A stretch of DNA of 11,054 nt, taken from contig JAQXEB010000145.1 of the NCBI GenBank assembly GCA_029251065.1, forward strand, positions 1 to 11,054, in the 5' to 3' direction. The notes below the pieces were generated by a model, which was given only the letters and a program-made list of their open reading frames with translations, ran no database searches and was not told the origin of the DNA. Shown here piece by piece: positions 1-6,194 of this stretch (positions within the stretch are counted from its first letter, which is position 1; each line of letters starts with the position of its first letter). This DNA is from Luminiphilus sp. Lineage in GTDB: Bacteria; Pseudomonadota; Gammaproteobacteria; Pseudomonadales; Halieaceae. Both the position numbers and the translations under genes were made by a program.

Positions 1-585
1 GAGCGTGGACAGATTACTGTGCGGCCGATTGCGGGCACGATCCGCAGAGGGTCGGATGAGGAAGAAGACGCGATGCTAGCCGCGGCGCTGCTCAATGATG
101 AGAAAGAGCGGGCCGAGCACCTGATGCTGATTGATCTGGGTCGCAACGATGTGGGGCGTGTTGCGGCGCCTGGAAGTGTGGAGCTTACTGACAAAATGGT
201 CATCGAGAAGTACTCGCACGTGATGCATATTGTCTCCAATGTGACAGGCTCCTCAAGAGACGGTGTGACCGCAATTGATGCTTTACGAGCAACGTTGCCC
301 GCAGGCACGCTCAGTGGTGCGCCAAAGATTCGAGCCATGGAAATTATTGATGAGTTGGAGCCGGTTAAGCGCGGTGTCTACGGCGGTGCCATTGGTTATT
401 TGACCTGGTCGGGCGATATGGATACGGCGATTGCCATTCGGACTGCGGTCATTAAAGACGGGCAGCTTGTGGTTCAAGCGGGTGCTGGGGTAGTGGCAGA
501 TTCTGTGCCGGCGTCTGAGTGGGAGGAAACCCTTAACAAGGCGAGAGCCGTGCTGAGGGCTGCGGCAATGGTAGAGGCGTGCTAA
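1..585 (+). CDS. trpE: Anthranilate synthase component I (3' part)
   Basis: This is the C-terminal 194 codons of the large anthranilate synthase subunit. The frame is open from base 1, so the gene starts outside the window and roughly 60% of a usual ~500-residue protein is missing. TrpE converts chorismate to anthranilate using ammonia supplied by TrpG, the first committed step of tryptophan synthesis. Signature blocks of the chorismate-binding fold follow in order (numbering the visible part): VRPIAGT (7-13), DLGRND (45-50), PAGTLSGAPK (100-109), GAIGYL (129-134), AGAGVVADS (160-168) and the closing E173/E176/K180 cluster. The linked glutaminase gene and trpD/trpC downstream favour TrpE over the related PabB. 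The N-terminal tryptophan feedback site and any leader or attenuator lie outside the window. The gap to trpG is only 4 nt, implying co-transcription and probably translational coupling that would help balance the two subunits. Confidence 0.97.
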   Translation, partial: ERGQITVRPIAGTIRRGSDEEEDAMLAAALLNDEKERAEHLMLIDLGRNDVGRVAAPGSVELTDKMVIEKYSHVMHIVSNVTGSSRDGVTAIDALRATLPAGTLSGAPKIRAMEIIDELEPVKRGVYGGAIGYLTWSGDMDTAIAIRTAVIKDGQLVVQAGAGVVADSVPASEWEETLNKARAVLRAAAMVEAC

Positions 586-589
586 TCCG

Positions 590-1186
590 ATGACTAAACC
601 GAGAGTTGTGATGATCGATAACTACGATTCATTCACCTGGAATATCGTTCAGTACCTCTGGGAATTGGGTGCTGAGGTCGGTGTGCATCGAAATGATGAA
701 ATATCTATTGAAGAAATTGCATCGGCCAAGCCCGATCTCCTGTGTGTCTCGCCGGGTCCTTGCTCACCCAATGAGGCCGGGGTCTCTATTTCGGCTATCG
801 AGCGATTTTCGGGTGAATTACCGGTGTTTGGTATTTGCTTGGGTATGCAGAGTATTGGCGCGGCCTATGGTGGTGACGTGGTTAGAGCACCTGAGGTCAT
901 GCACGGAAAGACGAGTGAGGTACACCACACTGGAAAGGGTGTTTTCAAAGATTTACCTTCTCCGTTCACGGCCACCCGCTACCACTCTTTGGTTGTGGAT
1001 CCCAAGACGCTGCCTGATTGTTTAGAGGTGACCGCGTGGACTGTCGATGACCAAGGTGAGCGCGAGGTCATTATGGGCTTACGTCACCGAGAGTTTGCCG
1101 TGGAGGGTGTGCAGTTTCATCCCGAATCAATCCTCACCGAGCACGGTCACGCCATGCTGCAAAACTTTCTGAACCAAGCGAGCTGA
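590..1186 (+). CDS. trpG: Anthranilate synthase component II (glutamine amidotransferase)
   Basis: This 198-residue protein is a stand-alone class I glutamine amidotransferase that hydrolyses glutamine and passes ammonia to TrpE. Visible features are the N-terminal DNYDSFTWN motif (10-18), the oxyanion-strand SPGPCSPNEAG (54-64), the nucleophile Cys83 in GICLGMQ (81-87), and His177 and Glu179 in FHPES (176-180), which complete the triad. YHSL at 131-134 and HGKTS at 105-109 are typical of TrpG/PabA. The residue after the nucleophile elbow is Met86, where TrpG usually has His; this is seen in other amidotransferases and should be tolerated. TrpG and PabA cannot be fully separated by sequence, and in many bacteria one protein serves both tryptophan and folate synthesis. 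The trp neighbours support the trpG name. The start follows a weak purine-rich AGAGG at 573-577, 12 nt upstream. Confidence 0.97.
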   Translation: MTKPRVVMIDNYDSFTWNIVQYLWELGAEVGVHRNDEISIEEIASAKPDLLCVSPGPCSPNEAGVSISAIERFSGELPVFGICLGMQSIGAAYGGDVVRAPEVMHGKTSEVHHTGKGVFKDLPSPFTATRYHSLVVDPKTLPDCLEVTAWTVDDQGEREVIMGLRHREFAVEGVQFHPESILTEHGHAMLQNFLNQAS

Positions 1187-1197
1187 GGTTTTTTTAA

Positions 1198-2238
1198 ATG
1201 GATATTCAAGCGGCAATCGCACAGTTGGTCTCGGGGCAGTCGCTGTCGCGTACTGACATGGAATCAGTGATGCTCACGGTCATGCAAGGTGAGGCAACCG
1301 AGGCCCAAATTGCTGGTTTGTTGATTGGATTGCGAATGAAAGGCGAAACAATCGATGAGATTGTCGGCGCAGCCAGCGTTATGCGCTCACTTGCGACTCC
1401 CGTTTCGATTGATACCGACAGGCTTATCGACCTCGCGGGCACCGGGGGCAGCGGCGCTAATTTATTCAATGTTTCAACGGCGGCTACTTTTGTTGTGGCT
1501 GCTGCTGGCGGACGCGTTGCCAAGCACGGTAACCGCTCATCAGGTGCTTCGGGTTCGTCAGATGTTCTCTCGGCGCTCCGCGTCGATCTGAGTGTCTCAC
1601 CCGACGTCATCGCTGACTGTATCGACTCAATCGGTGTTGGATTTATGTTCGCTCCGATGCACCACAGTGCAATGAAGCACGCCATTGGGACACGGCAACA
1701 ACTGGCTGTGCGAACCATCTTCAATATTTTGGGCCCCCTGACAAACCCTGCCGGCGCGCGTCGACAAGTTTTGGGTGTCTTTTCACCGTCACTGTGTGAG
1801 GTGCTCGCGGCGGCGCTGCGTGATTTGGGCAGTGAGCACGTCATGGTCGTCCACGGCTTGGACGGATTAGATGAAATATCAGTCGCTGCGAAGACGCAGG
1901 TCTGCGAGCTGATCGATGGGACGCTGAAAAGCTACCAGATTGATCCTGCGGAATACGGACATGCACATCACTCAATCGACGATTTGTCGGTAGAAAATCC
2001 CGAGGAGTCTGCGAATCTTGTTCGAGCCGCATTAGGGGGTGATGGGTCGATGCGATCAGAGAAGGCGCGATCGATGATCGCAATGAATGCCGGTGCGGGT
2101 CTCTATGTCGGCGGACAAGCCAGCACCTTAGCCGACGGCATAGCGCTTGCGAGTGAGGCCATGCGGACAGGAAAAGCGCTTCAGGTCCTGGACGCGTTTG
2201 TTGCAAAAACACAAAGCGCGGGTGCGGAAATAAAATGA
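1198..2238 (+). CDS. trpD: Anthranilate phosphoribosyltransferase
   Basis: This 346-residue enzyme transfers phosphoribosyl from PRPP to anthranilate, the second step of tryptophan synthesis. Family marks are the helical N-terminal domain (about 1-70), the PRPP loop GTGGSGA (81-87), NVSTA (91-95), KHGNRS (109-114), the anthranilate-site segment with Arg172 and LGPLTNPAG (178-186), and the metal-binding acidic pair Asp225-Glu226 in GLDGLDE (220-226). Two departures stand out. Ser85 replaces the usual Asp of GTGGD. The loop after KHGNR reads SSGASGSSD, one residue shorter than the E. coli or Pseudomonas loop as I recall them, and lacks the Lys found there. Everything else looks intact, so it is probably active. 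A TGAGG at 1184-1188 overlapping the trpG stop gives a ribosome site 9 nt before ATG. The 3' end overlaps trpC by 4 nt (ATGA). Confidence 0.96.
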   Translation: MDIQAAIAQLVSGQSLSRTDMESVMLTVMQGEATEAQIAGLLIGLRMKGETIDEIVGAASVMRSLATPVSIDTDRLIDLAGTGGSGANLFNVSTAATFVVAAAGGRVAKHGNRSSGASGSSDVLSALRVDLSVSPDVIADCIDSIGVGFMFAPMHHSAMKHAIGTRQQLAVRTIFNILGPLTNPAGARRQVLGVFSPSLCEVLAAALRDLGSEHVMVVHGLDGLDEISVAAKTQVCELIDGTLKSYQIDPAEYGHAHHSIDDLSVENPEESANLVRAALGGDGSMRSEKARSMIAMNAGAGLYVGGQASTLADGIALASEAMRTGKALQVLDAFVAKTQSAGAEIK

Positions 2239-3050
2239 TGTCACAGGGTACTCCCACGGTTTTAAAGCGTATATGCGACAGGAAGCTTGAAGAGATTGTC
2301 GACCGAAAGCGTCTCGTTACGCTGGATGACTTGAGAGTGCGTGCTGGATCTCAAGATAAGCCGCGTGGCTTTCGTCGTGCGTTGCAATCGCGCATCGATG
2401 CAGGGGTCCCCGGTGTCATTGCAGAGGTAAAAAAAGCCAGCCCCAGTAAAGGTGTGATTCGGGAGGATTTTGACGCCGCGTGGATTGCCAAAAGTTACGA
2501 GCAAGGTGGCGCTGCATGCCTGTCGGTCTTAACCGACATTGATTTTTTCCAGGGTGCTGACGAATTCCTTCGCAAGGCCAGGGCGGCGTGCGAGCTGCCG
2601 GTATTGCGCAAGGACTTTACCCTGGACGCTTACCAAATTTGGGAGGCTAGAGCGCTAGGCGCCGATGCCATTTTGCTGATCGTTGCCTGCCTTGATGACG
2701 CGCAACTTCACGACTTGTTCCAAGCGGCATGCGAGGCTCAACTGGATGTTTTAGTGGAGGTTCACGATCGCCATGAGCTTGATCGGGCGCTTGCGCTTGA
2801 CCTTGACCTTATCGGCATCAACAACCGCGACTTGCACACCTTCGACACGGACTTAAATACGACGCTCGACTTGCTTGCCCATGTGCCCAGCGGCGTGACT
2901 GTCGTGACGGAAAGCGGATTGCACACCGTTGACGATATGCGGCTTATGTTGGAGCAGAGGGTGTCAACGTTTCTCATTGGGGAGTCGTTTATGCGGCAGC
3001 TCTCGCCTGGAGACGCGCTGGCGAGCATGGTCTTGGGTGCGACGCGCTAA
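2235..3050 (+). CDS. trpC: Indole-3-glycerol phosphate synthase
   Basis: This 271-residue single-domain (beta/alpha)8 enzyme closes the ring of carboxyphenylamino-deoxyribulose phosphate to give indole-3-glycerol phosphate. Catalytic and binding residues are visible: Glu64 and Lys66 in IAEVKKASPSKG (62-73), Lys126 in LRKDF (124-128), Glu175 in VEVH (174-177), Asn197 in GINNRDL (194-200), Glu226-Ser227 and the phosphate-binding IGES (248-251). It is not fused to TrpF, unlike the E. coli protein, so phosphoribosylanthranilate isomerase must be encoded elsewhere. Two ATGs lie in tandem at 2235 and 2238. The first overlaps the trpD stop as ATGA and implies translational coupling; the second would remove just one Met. 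The stop at 3048-3050 runs into the 3' end of the convergent crp gene, so this transcript must extend into DNA antisense to crp. Confidence 0.97.
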   Translation: MMSQGTPTVLKRICDRKLEEIVDRKRLVTLDDLRVRAGSQDKPRGFRRALQSRIDAGVPGVIAEVKKASPSKGVIREDFDAAWIAKSYEQGGAACLSVLTDIDFFQGADEFLRKARAACELPVLRKDFTLDAYQIWEARALGADAILLIVACLDDAQLHDLFQAACEAQLDVLVEVHDRHELDRALALDLDLIGINNRDLHTFDTDLNTTLDLLAHVPSGVTVVTESGLHTVDDMRLMLEQRVSTFLIGESFMRQLSPGDALASMVLGATR

Positions 3051-3697
3051 GTGGCGCTGTTCCGTGGCTCGCGGAGCACCACAATGGTTTTGCCCGCGAC
3101 CGTAATATAGCCGTCGCCCGTCAGCATTTTCAGGACGCGGCCGGCCATTTCTCGCGAACAACCCACGAGTTTTCCCAGTTCTTGGCGAGTGACACGCACT
3201 TGCATACCGTCGGGGTGCGTCATCGCTTCAGGCAAGGTCGTCAGCTGAATCAGTGAGCGATGGATCCGCCCATAAACATCAATAAACGTGAGATCGGCGA
3301 GTTTCCGAGTTGTATTTTTGAGTCGTTGTCCAATTTGCGAGGTCAGCGCGTAGAGGACGTCAGGGTATCGTTGTCGAATCGCGTGAAAGTCATCGTAACT
3401 AATTTTGGCGAAGACACAGGGCGTTCGGGTCACTAGGTTAGCGGTACGGGTTTCTTCCCCAAAAAGTCCCATTTCACCAAAGAATTCGCCAGGATTGAGG
3501 TAAGAAACCACCATCTCTTGTTCGGGGTCCTCAACGTCGTCGACAATGACCGAGACCGATCCTTCTAAGATGAGGTAAAAGTCTTGACTGAGTTCACCCT
3601 GACGGAATACGACAGACTTTGACTTCATAGTGATGCGCTCGCAGTGCTCGAGGAAGGCCTCGGCATTGGGAATACGCTTGCTCACAAGGTAGTTCAT
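3047..3697 (-). CDS. crp: Crp/Vfr-type cAMP-responsive transcription regulator
   Basis: This 216-residue protein has an N-terminal cyclic-nucleotide domain, a long dimer helix (about 110-136) and a C-terminal winged helix-turn-helix. The cAMP pocket shows NPGEFFGEMGLF (68-79) and Arg84-Thr85 where E. coli has Arg-Ser; Thr129-Thr130 sits at the adenine-contact position, as in Vfr. The loop between GLF and RT is about one residue shorter than in E. coli. MTHPDGMQ (159-166) and TRQELGKLVGCSREMAGR (170-187) match Crp almost exactly, with recognition residues Arg182, Glu183 and Arg187 kept, so binding to TGTGA-type sites is expected. It is therefore a global regulator rather than an Fnr or Dnr type, and no iron-sulfur cysteines are seen. 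Adjacency to trpC and an OsmC gene matches the vfr locus of P. aeruginosa. The start has only a weak ribosome site. The stop lies inside the trpC stop region. Confidence 0.93.
   Translation of the reverse strand: MNYLVSKRIPNAEAFLEHCERITMKSKSVVFRQGELSQDFYLILEGSVSVIVDDVEDPEQEMVVSYLNPGEFFGEMGLFGEETRTANLVTRTPCVFAKISYDDFHAIRQRYPDVLYALTSQIGQRLKNTTRKLADLTFIDVYGRIHRSLIQLTTLPEAMTHPDGMQVRVTRQELGKLVGCSREMAGRVLKMLTGDGYITVAGKTIVVLREPRNSAT
3064..3082 (+). terminator. Weak hairpin that might end the trp transcript
   Basis: GTGGCTC (3064-3070) and GAG-CA-CCAC (3074-3082) can pair as seven base pairs with a 2-nt bulge and a 3-nt loop, starting 13 nt after the trpC stop. Downstream is AATGG and then only four Ts (3087-3090), so this is a poor intrinsic terminator at best. 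It lies inside the last codons of crp, and the pairing may be coincidental. Confidence 0.18.
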
Positions 3698-3712
3698 AGT
3701 GTCACGCCATTA

Positions 3713-3728
3713 TGTGATTCGTAGCACG
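3713..3728. promoter_or_regulatory. Possible CRP/Vfr-binding site
   Basis: TGTGA-N6-GCACG has one perfect half and one half matching 3 of 5 bases of the TGTGA-N6-TCACA consensus. It lies between the divergent crp and osmC-like genes, just downstream of the predicted crp start point, where binding would repress crp. The neighbouring GTCACG (3701-3706) adds a further TCAC element. Autoregulation is inferred from known crp genes. Confidence 0.35.
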
Positions 3729-3737
3729 CTTTCCATT

Positions 3738-3767
3738 AGCATAGCCCCCCTGCGGGCGCGGTGCCAA
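3738..3767 (-). promoter_or_regulatory. Candidate sigma-70 promoter of crp
   Basis: Read on the minus strand, a -35 box TTGGCA (3767-3762, 5 of 6) is followed by an 18-nt spacer and a -10 box TATGCT (3743-3738, 4 of 6). This would start transcription near 3731 and leave a leader of about 33 nt before the crp ATG. Confidence 0.45.
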
Positions 3768-3802
3768 TCGTTTAAAAGAAAAAGACCAACTGAAGACGGA
3801 AC

Positions 3803-3808
3803 AGAGGA
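3803..3808 (+). promoter_or_regulatory. Ribosome-binding site fixing the OsmC-like start
   Basis: AGAGGA lies 7 nt before ATG 3816. The frame stays open upstream to a GTG at 3699, but that extension lacks such a site, resembles no known N-terminus and would cover the divergent promoter region. The ATG at 3816 begins right at the conserved family sequence. Confidence 0.8.
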
Positions 3809-3815
3809 AGCTAAA

Positions 3816-4235
3816 ATGGAAGGGACTGTTAAGTGGGTGGATGGCGTCATGTTTTTGGGGGAGTCAAGCTCTGGTCATAGTGTTGTTATGGATGGGCCTG
3901 AAGAGCTGGGCGGAAAGAATCATGGGTTGAGACCGATGGAAATGCTGCTCTTGGGGACCGGCGGCTGCGCGCTTTTTGACGTCGTCACGATGCTTAAAAA
4001 ATCACGCCAAGCCCTGACCAAGGGTCGTGTAGAGCTTCAAGCGGTGCGTGCAGAGGCGGTGCCCGCTGTGTTTACGGCCATTAATCTCCACTTTGTCATT
4101 GAAGGTGATGGAATAAAGGAAAGCCAGGTGGCACGTGCAGTGCAGCTATCTGCTGAAAAGTATTGTTCAGCATCGATCATGCTGGCCACCGGCGGGGTGG
4201 AAGTGACCCACACGCACGAAACGATCAGCCGTTGA
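3816..4235 (+). CDS. OsmC/Ohr-family protein (YhfA-like)
   Basis: This 139-residue cytoplasmic protein belongs to the OsmC/Ohr superfamily of small thiol-dependent peroxidase-like proteins. The two family cysteines are present: Cys51 in GTGGCALFD (47-55) and Cys117 in AEKYCSAS (113-120). RPMEMLLLG (39-47) contains the Arg and Glu that usually surround the reactive thiol. It most resembles the YhfA-like subgroup found next to crp/vfr in many gammaproteobacteria (PA0653 in P. aeruginosa, from memory). Members of that subgroup have no firm physiological role, so hydroperoxide reduction is a family-level inference. It diverges from crp across a 118-bp spacer, and the crp linkage suggests cAMP-Crp control, although this is not shown. 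Its stop lies 4 bp from the stop of the convergent coq7 gene. I give no gene symbol because osmC itself is a different subgroup. Confidence 0.92.
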   Translation: MEGTVKWVDGVMFLGESSSGHSVVMDGPEELGGKNHGLRPMEMLLLGTGGCALFDVVTMLKKSRQALTKGRVELQAVRAEAVPAVFTAINLHFVIEGDGIKESQVARAVQLSAEKYCSASIMLATGGVEVTHTHETISR

Positions 4236-4239
4236 GTGG

Positions 4240-4887
4240 CTAAACCCAGTAGGTTGTTTTCGTCATCACTTGGCTAGCGGTGCGCATGACCCGCTTAACC
4301 GGGTCTGAAAATTCGCTTCCACCCTGCTCAAGCGCTTGTGCACCATGTCGCTCTTCCTCGGCCAGCATTTGCTGAAGAACCAGCTGCGACTTTCTGTCGT
4401 CTTCGGGGAGTTTTTGCAGATGTTCTTTTAAGTGAGCTGCCACACCCTCTTCAGTCGCGTGCACAAACCCAAGGCTGACTTTGTCGCCAATCGTGCCTGT
4501 GATTGCGCCCAAGGCATAAGAGCTCACGAAAAACAGGGGGTTGAGGCGACTCGTGTGACTTCCTAATTCTTGAAGACGTTCTTCGCACCAGTCTAGGTGG
4601 TCTTTCTCTTCTTGTGCCGCATGAAGAAGCGCCTCGCGTGTTTCATCGGACTTTGCGACCAACGCTTGACCTCGATAAAGGGCTTGCGCGCACACTTCAC
4701 CGGTGTGATTGATACGCATCAATCCGCCGGCATGCTGGCGCTCGGTATCCGTCAGATCAGCTTCTGTGTGATCTGTCGCTGGAGAGGGTCGATCGCCCGA
4801 CAGGGTGTGGGTACCGCGCGTGACTTCCCTAAGCGCGGTGTCGAGGGTCGTGATCAGTCGGTCAAGGCTGTTGAGTTGTCGTTGCAT
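4240..4887 (-). CDS. coq7: Coq7-type 3-demethoxyubiquinol 3-hydroxylase
   Basis: This 215-residue di-iron carboxylate enzyme hydroxylates a late ubiquinone precursor at the inner membrane; bacteria without it use the flavoprotein UbiF. Iron ligands are visible across the four-helix fold: Glu64 in NHTGEVCAQALY (60-71), Glu94 and His97 in EEKDHLDWC (93-101), a glutamate of ATEEGVAAH (144-152), and Glu178/His181 in AEEERHG (176-182). A hydrophobic, glycine-rich stretch (about 117-141) is the likely membrane-docking helix. The C-terminus VMTKTTYWV matches bacterial Coq7. The gene is 31 nt downstream of purD on the same strand, so it probably ends the dusB-fis-purH-purD transcript, although its own ribosome site is weak. 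In P. aeruginosa coq7 lies near vfr and the osmC-like gene with speD between; speD is absent here. Confidence 0.95.
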   Translation of the reverse strand: MQRQLNSLDRLITTLDTALREVTRGTHTLSGDRPSPATDHTEADLTDTERQHAGGLMRINHTGEVCAQALYRGQALVAKSDETREALLHAAQEEKDHLDWCEERLQELGSHTSRLNPLFFVSSYALGAITGTIGDKVSLGFVHATEEGVAAHLKEHLQKLPEDDRKSQLVLQQMLAEEERHGAQALEQGGSEFSDPVKRVMRTASQVMTKTTYWV

Positions 4888-4907
4888 GGGCTCAATACGT
4901 GCTTTCG

Positions 4908-4922
4908 AGGTTAATAGGTTAA
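4908..4922. repeat. Short tandem repeat at the purD stop
   Basis: AGGTTAA occurs twice with a single T between (4908-4914 and 4916-4922), spanning the purD stop codon and the purD-coq7 spacer. It may be chance or a trace of the junction that brought purD next to coq7. Confidence 0.5.
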
Positions 4923-6193
4923 CGCTCTAAGGCGCGCCAGCCAATATCACGCCGGTATTTCATGCCATCCCAGTTGATATTTGCAGCCGCGGCATAACAG
5001 CGCGTCGCCGCCTCCCCCAGCGAGGCTGCCTTAGCCGTGACACACAAGACACGACCTCCAGCGGTTACCACGGCGCTATTATCGCTGCGCGTACCCGCAT
5101 GGAAGACTTTGACCGAATCCATCTCTTCGCCGAGCCCCTCAATGGTGAGACCCGATGGACTTGAGGCTGGGTAATGCGCCGATGCCAGTACCACCCCCAT
5201 TGACGGTTGCTGACTCCATTGGGCTTGCTCATCTAAGAGCCGCCCGTCACAGGCTGCAATGCAGTGCAAGGCCAGATCGGATTCGAGCCGCATCATGATG
5301 GGCTGTGTTTCAGGGTCACCAAAGCGGCAATTGAACTCGATCACCTTGGGGGAGCCGGCCGCATCAATCATGAGACCCGCGTACAGGAAGCCGCGATAAC
5401 GGTGACCGTCTGCAAGCATTCCCTGCACTGTGGGGTTGATAATGTCGTCCATGACGCGTTGATGGACCGTGTCTGTGACGACAGGGGCGGGAGAGTAAGC
5501 GCCCATGCCGCCCGTATTGGGCCCGGTGTCGCCCTCGCCAACCCGCTTGTGGTCTTGGGAAGATGCCATCGTCAGCACGTCCGTACCGTCTACCATGACG
5601 ATAAAACTGGCTTCCTCACCGTCTAAAAACTCTTCGATCACCACCCGCGCGCCGGCGTTGCCAAAGGCGTTGCCAGAGAGCATGTCGTGAACAGCCGTCT
5701 CGGCCTCCGCCACCGTCAGTGCCACAATGACACCTTTGCCGGCGGCTAAGCCGTCCGCCTTTACGACGATTGGAGCACCCTGTCTTTGAATGTAACGGCA
5801 GGCCGCCTCTGGGTCGGTAAAGGTTTCATAGGCACCGGTTGGAATTTCGTGTCTTGCGAGAAAGTCCTTGGTGAACGCCTTGGAACCTTCGAGTTGCGCA
5901 GCGGCCGCACTGGGACCAAAGCAGCGAAGTCCCTCGGCGTCAAAGCGGTCAACAATACCCTCCACAAGGGGTGCTTCGGGGCCGATGACAGTGAGTTGGC
6001 AGTCATTGGCCTTGGCGAAGTCGATAAGGCCAGTGAAGTCGGAGGGACTCAGGTCGACGTTTTGGCACCCGGGCTCAAGCGCAGTGCCCGCGTTACCGGG
6101 GGCGACAAAGACCGTACTTACTTCATGGGATTGGGCCAATTTCCAGGCCAAGGCGTGTTCGCGACCTCCACCGCCGATCATCAGTACATTCAT
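4919..6193 (-). CDS. purD: Phosphoribosylamine--glycine ligase (GAR synthetase)
   Basis: This 424-residue ATP-grasp enzyme joins glycine to phosphoribosylamine, the second step of purine synthesis. The order is normal: N-domain with IGGGGREHA (6-14), GPEAPLVEGI (71-80), ATP-grasp loop KADGLAAGKGV (145-155), EEFLDGEEAS (187-196), SSQDHKRVGEGDTGPNTGG (211-229) with the following MGAY, the metal-binding EFNCRFGDPETQ (286-297), and a C-terminal domain beginning near 330. The length matches the stand-alone bacterial enzyme, not fused to PurM or PurN. The start is fixed by the conserved MNVLMIGGGG beginning. Its ATG follows the purH stop by one base (TGA-T-ATG), so translation is almost certainly coupled to purH. 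The purH-purD pairing is widely conserved in proteobacteria. Confidence 0.97.
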   Translation of the reverse strand: MNVLMIGGGGREHALAWKLAQSHEVSTVFVAPGNAGTALEPGCQNVDLSPSDFTGLIDFAKANDCQLTVIGPEAPLVEGIVDRFDAEGLRCFGPSAAAAQLEGSKAFTKDFLARHEIPTGAYETFTDPEAACRYIQRQGAPIVVKADGLAAGKGVIVALTVAEAETAVHDMLSGNAFGNAGARVVIEEFLDGEEASFIVMVDGTDVLTMASSQDHKRVGEGDTGPNTGGMGAYSPAPVVTDTVHQRVMDDIINPTVQGMLADGHRYRGFLYAGLMIDAAGSPKVIEFNCRFGDPETQPIMMRLESDLALHCIAACDGRLLDEQAQWSQQPSMGVVLASAHYPASSPSGLTIEGLGEEMDSVKVFHAGTRSDNSAVVTAGGRVLCVTAKAASLGEAATRCYAAAANINWDGMKYRRDIGWRALER

Positions 6194-6194
6194 A

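Noticed and set aside
1206..1844. Long open frame (212 codons) on the minus strand opposite trpD
   Set aside because: It is fully antisense to a clear trpD, has no recognisable motif or ribosome site, and has the Ser/Thr/Ala/Pro-rich makeup of a shadow frame in GC-rich coding DNA.
3699..3815. N-terminal extension of the OsmC-like gene from a GTG
   Set aside because: It would add 39 residues unlike any OsmC N-terminus and cover the divergent crp promoter; ATG 3816 has a proper ribosome site and begins at conserved sequence.
4243..4260. Terminator after the OsmC-like gene (AACC/GGTT then GTTTT)
   Set aside because: The stem is only four base pairs with two A-T pairs and a broken T-run; it lies within coq7 codons and is too weak to annotate.
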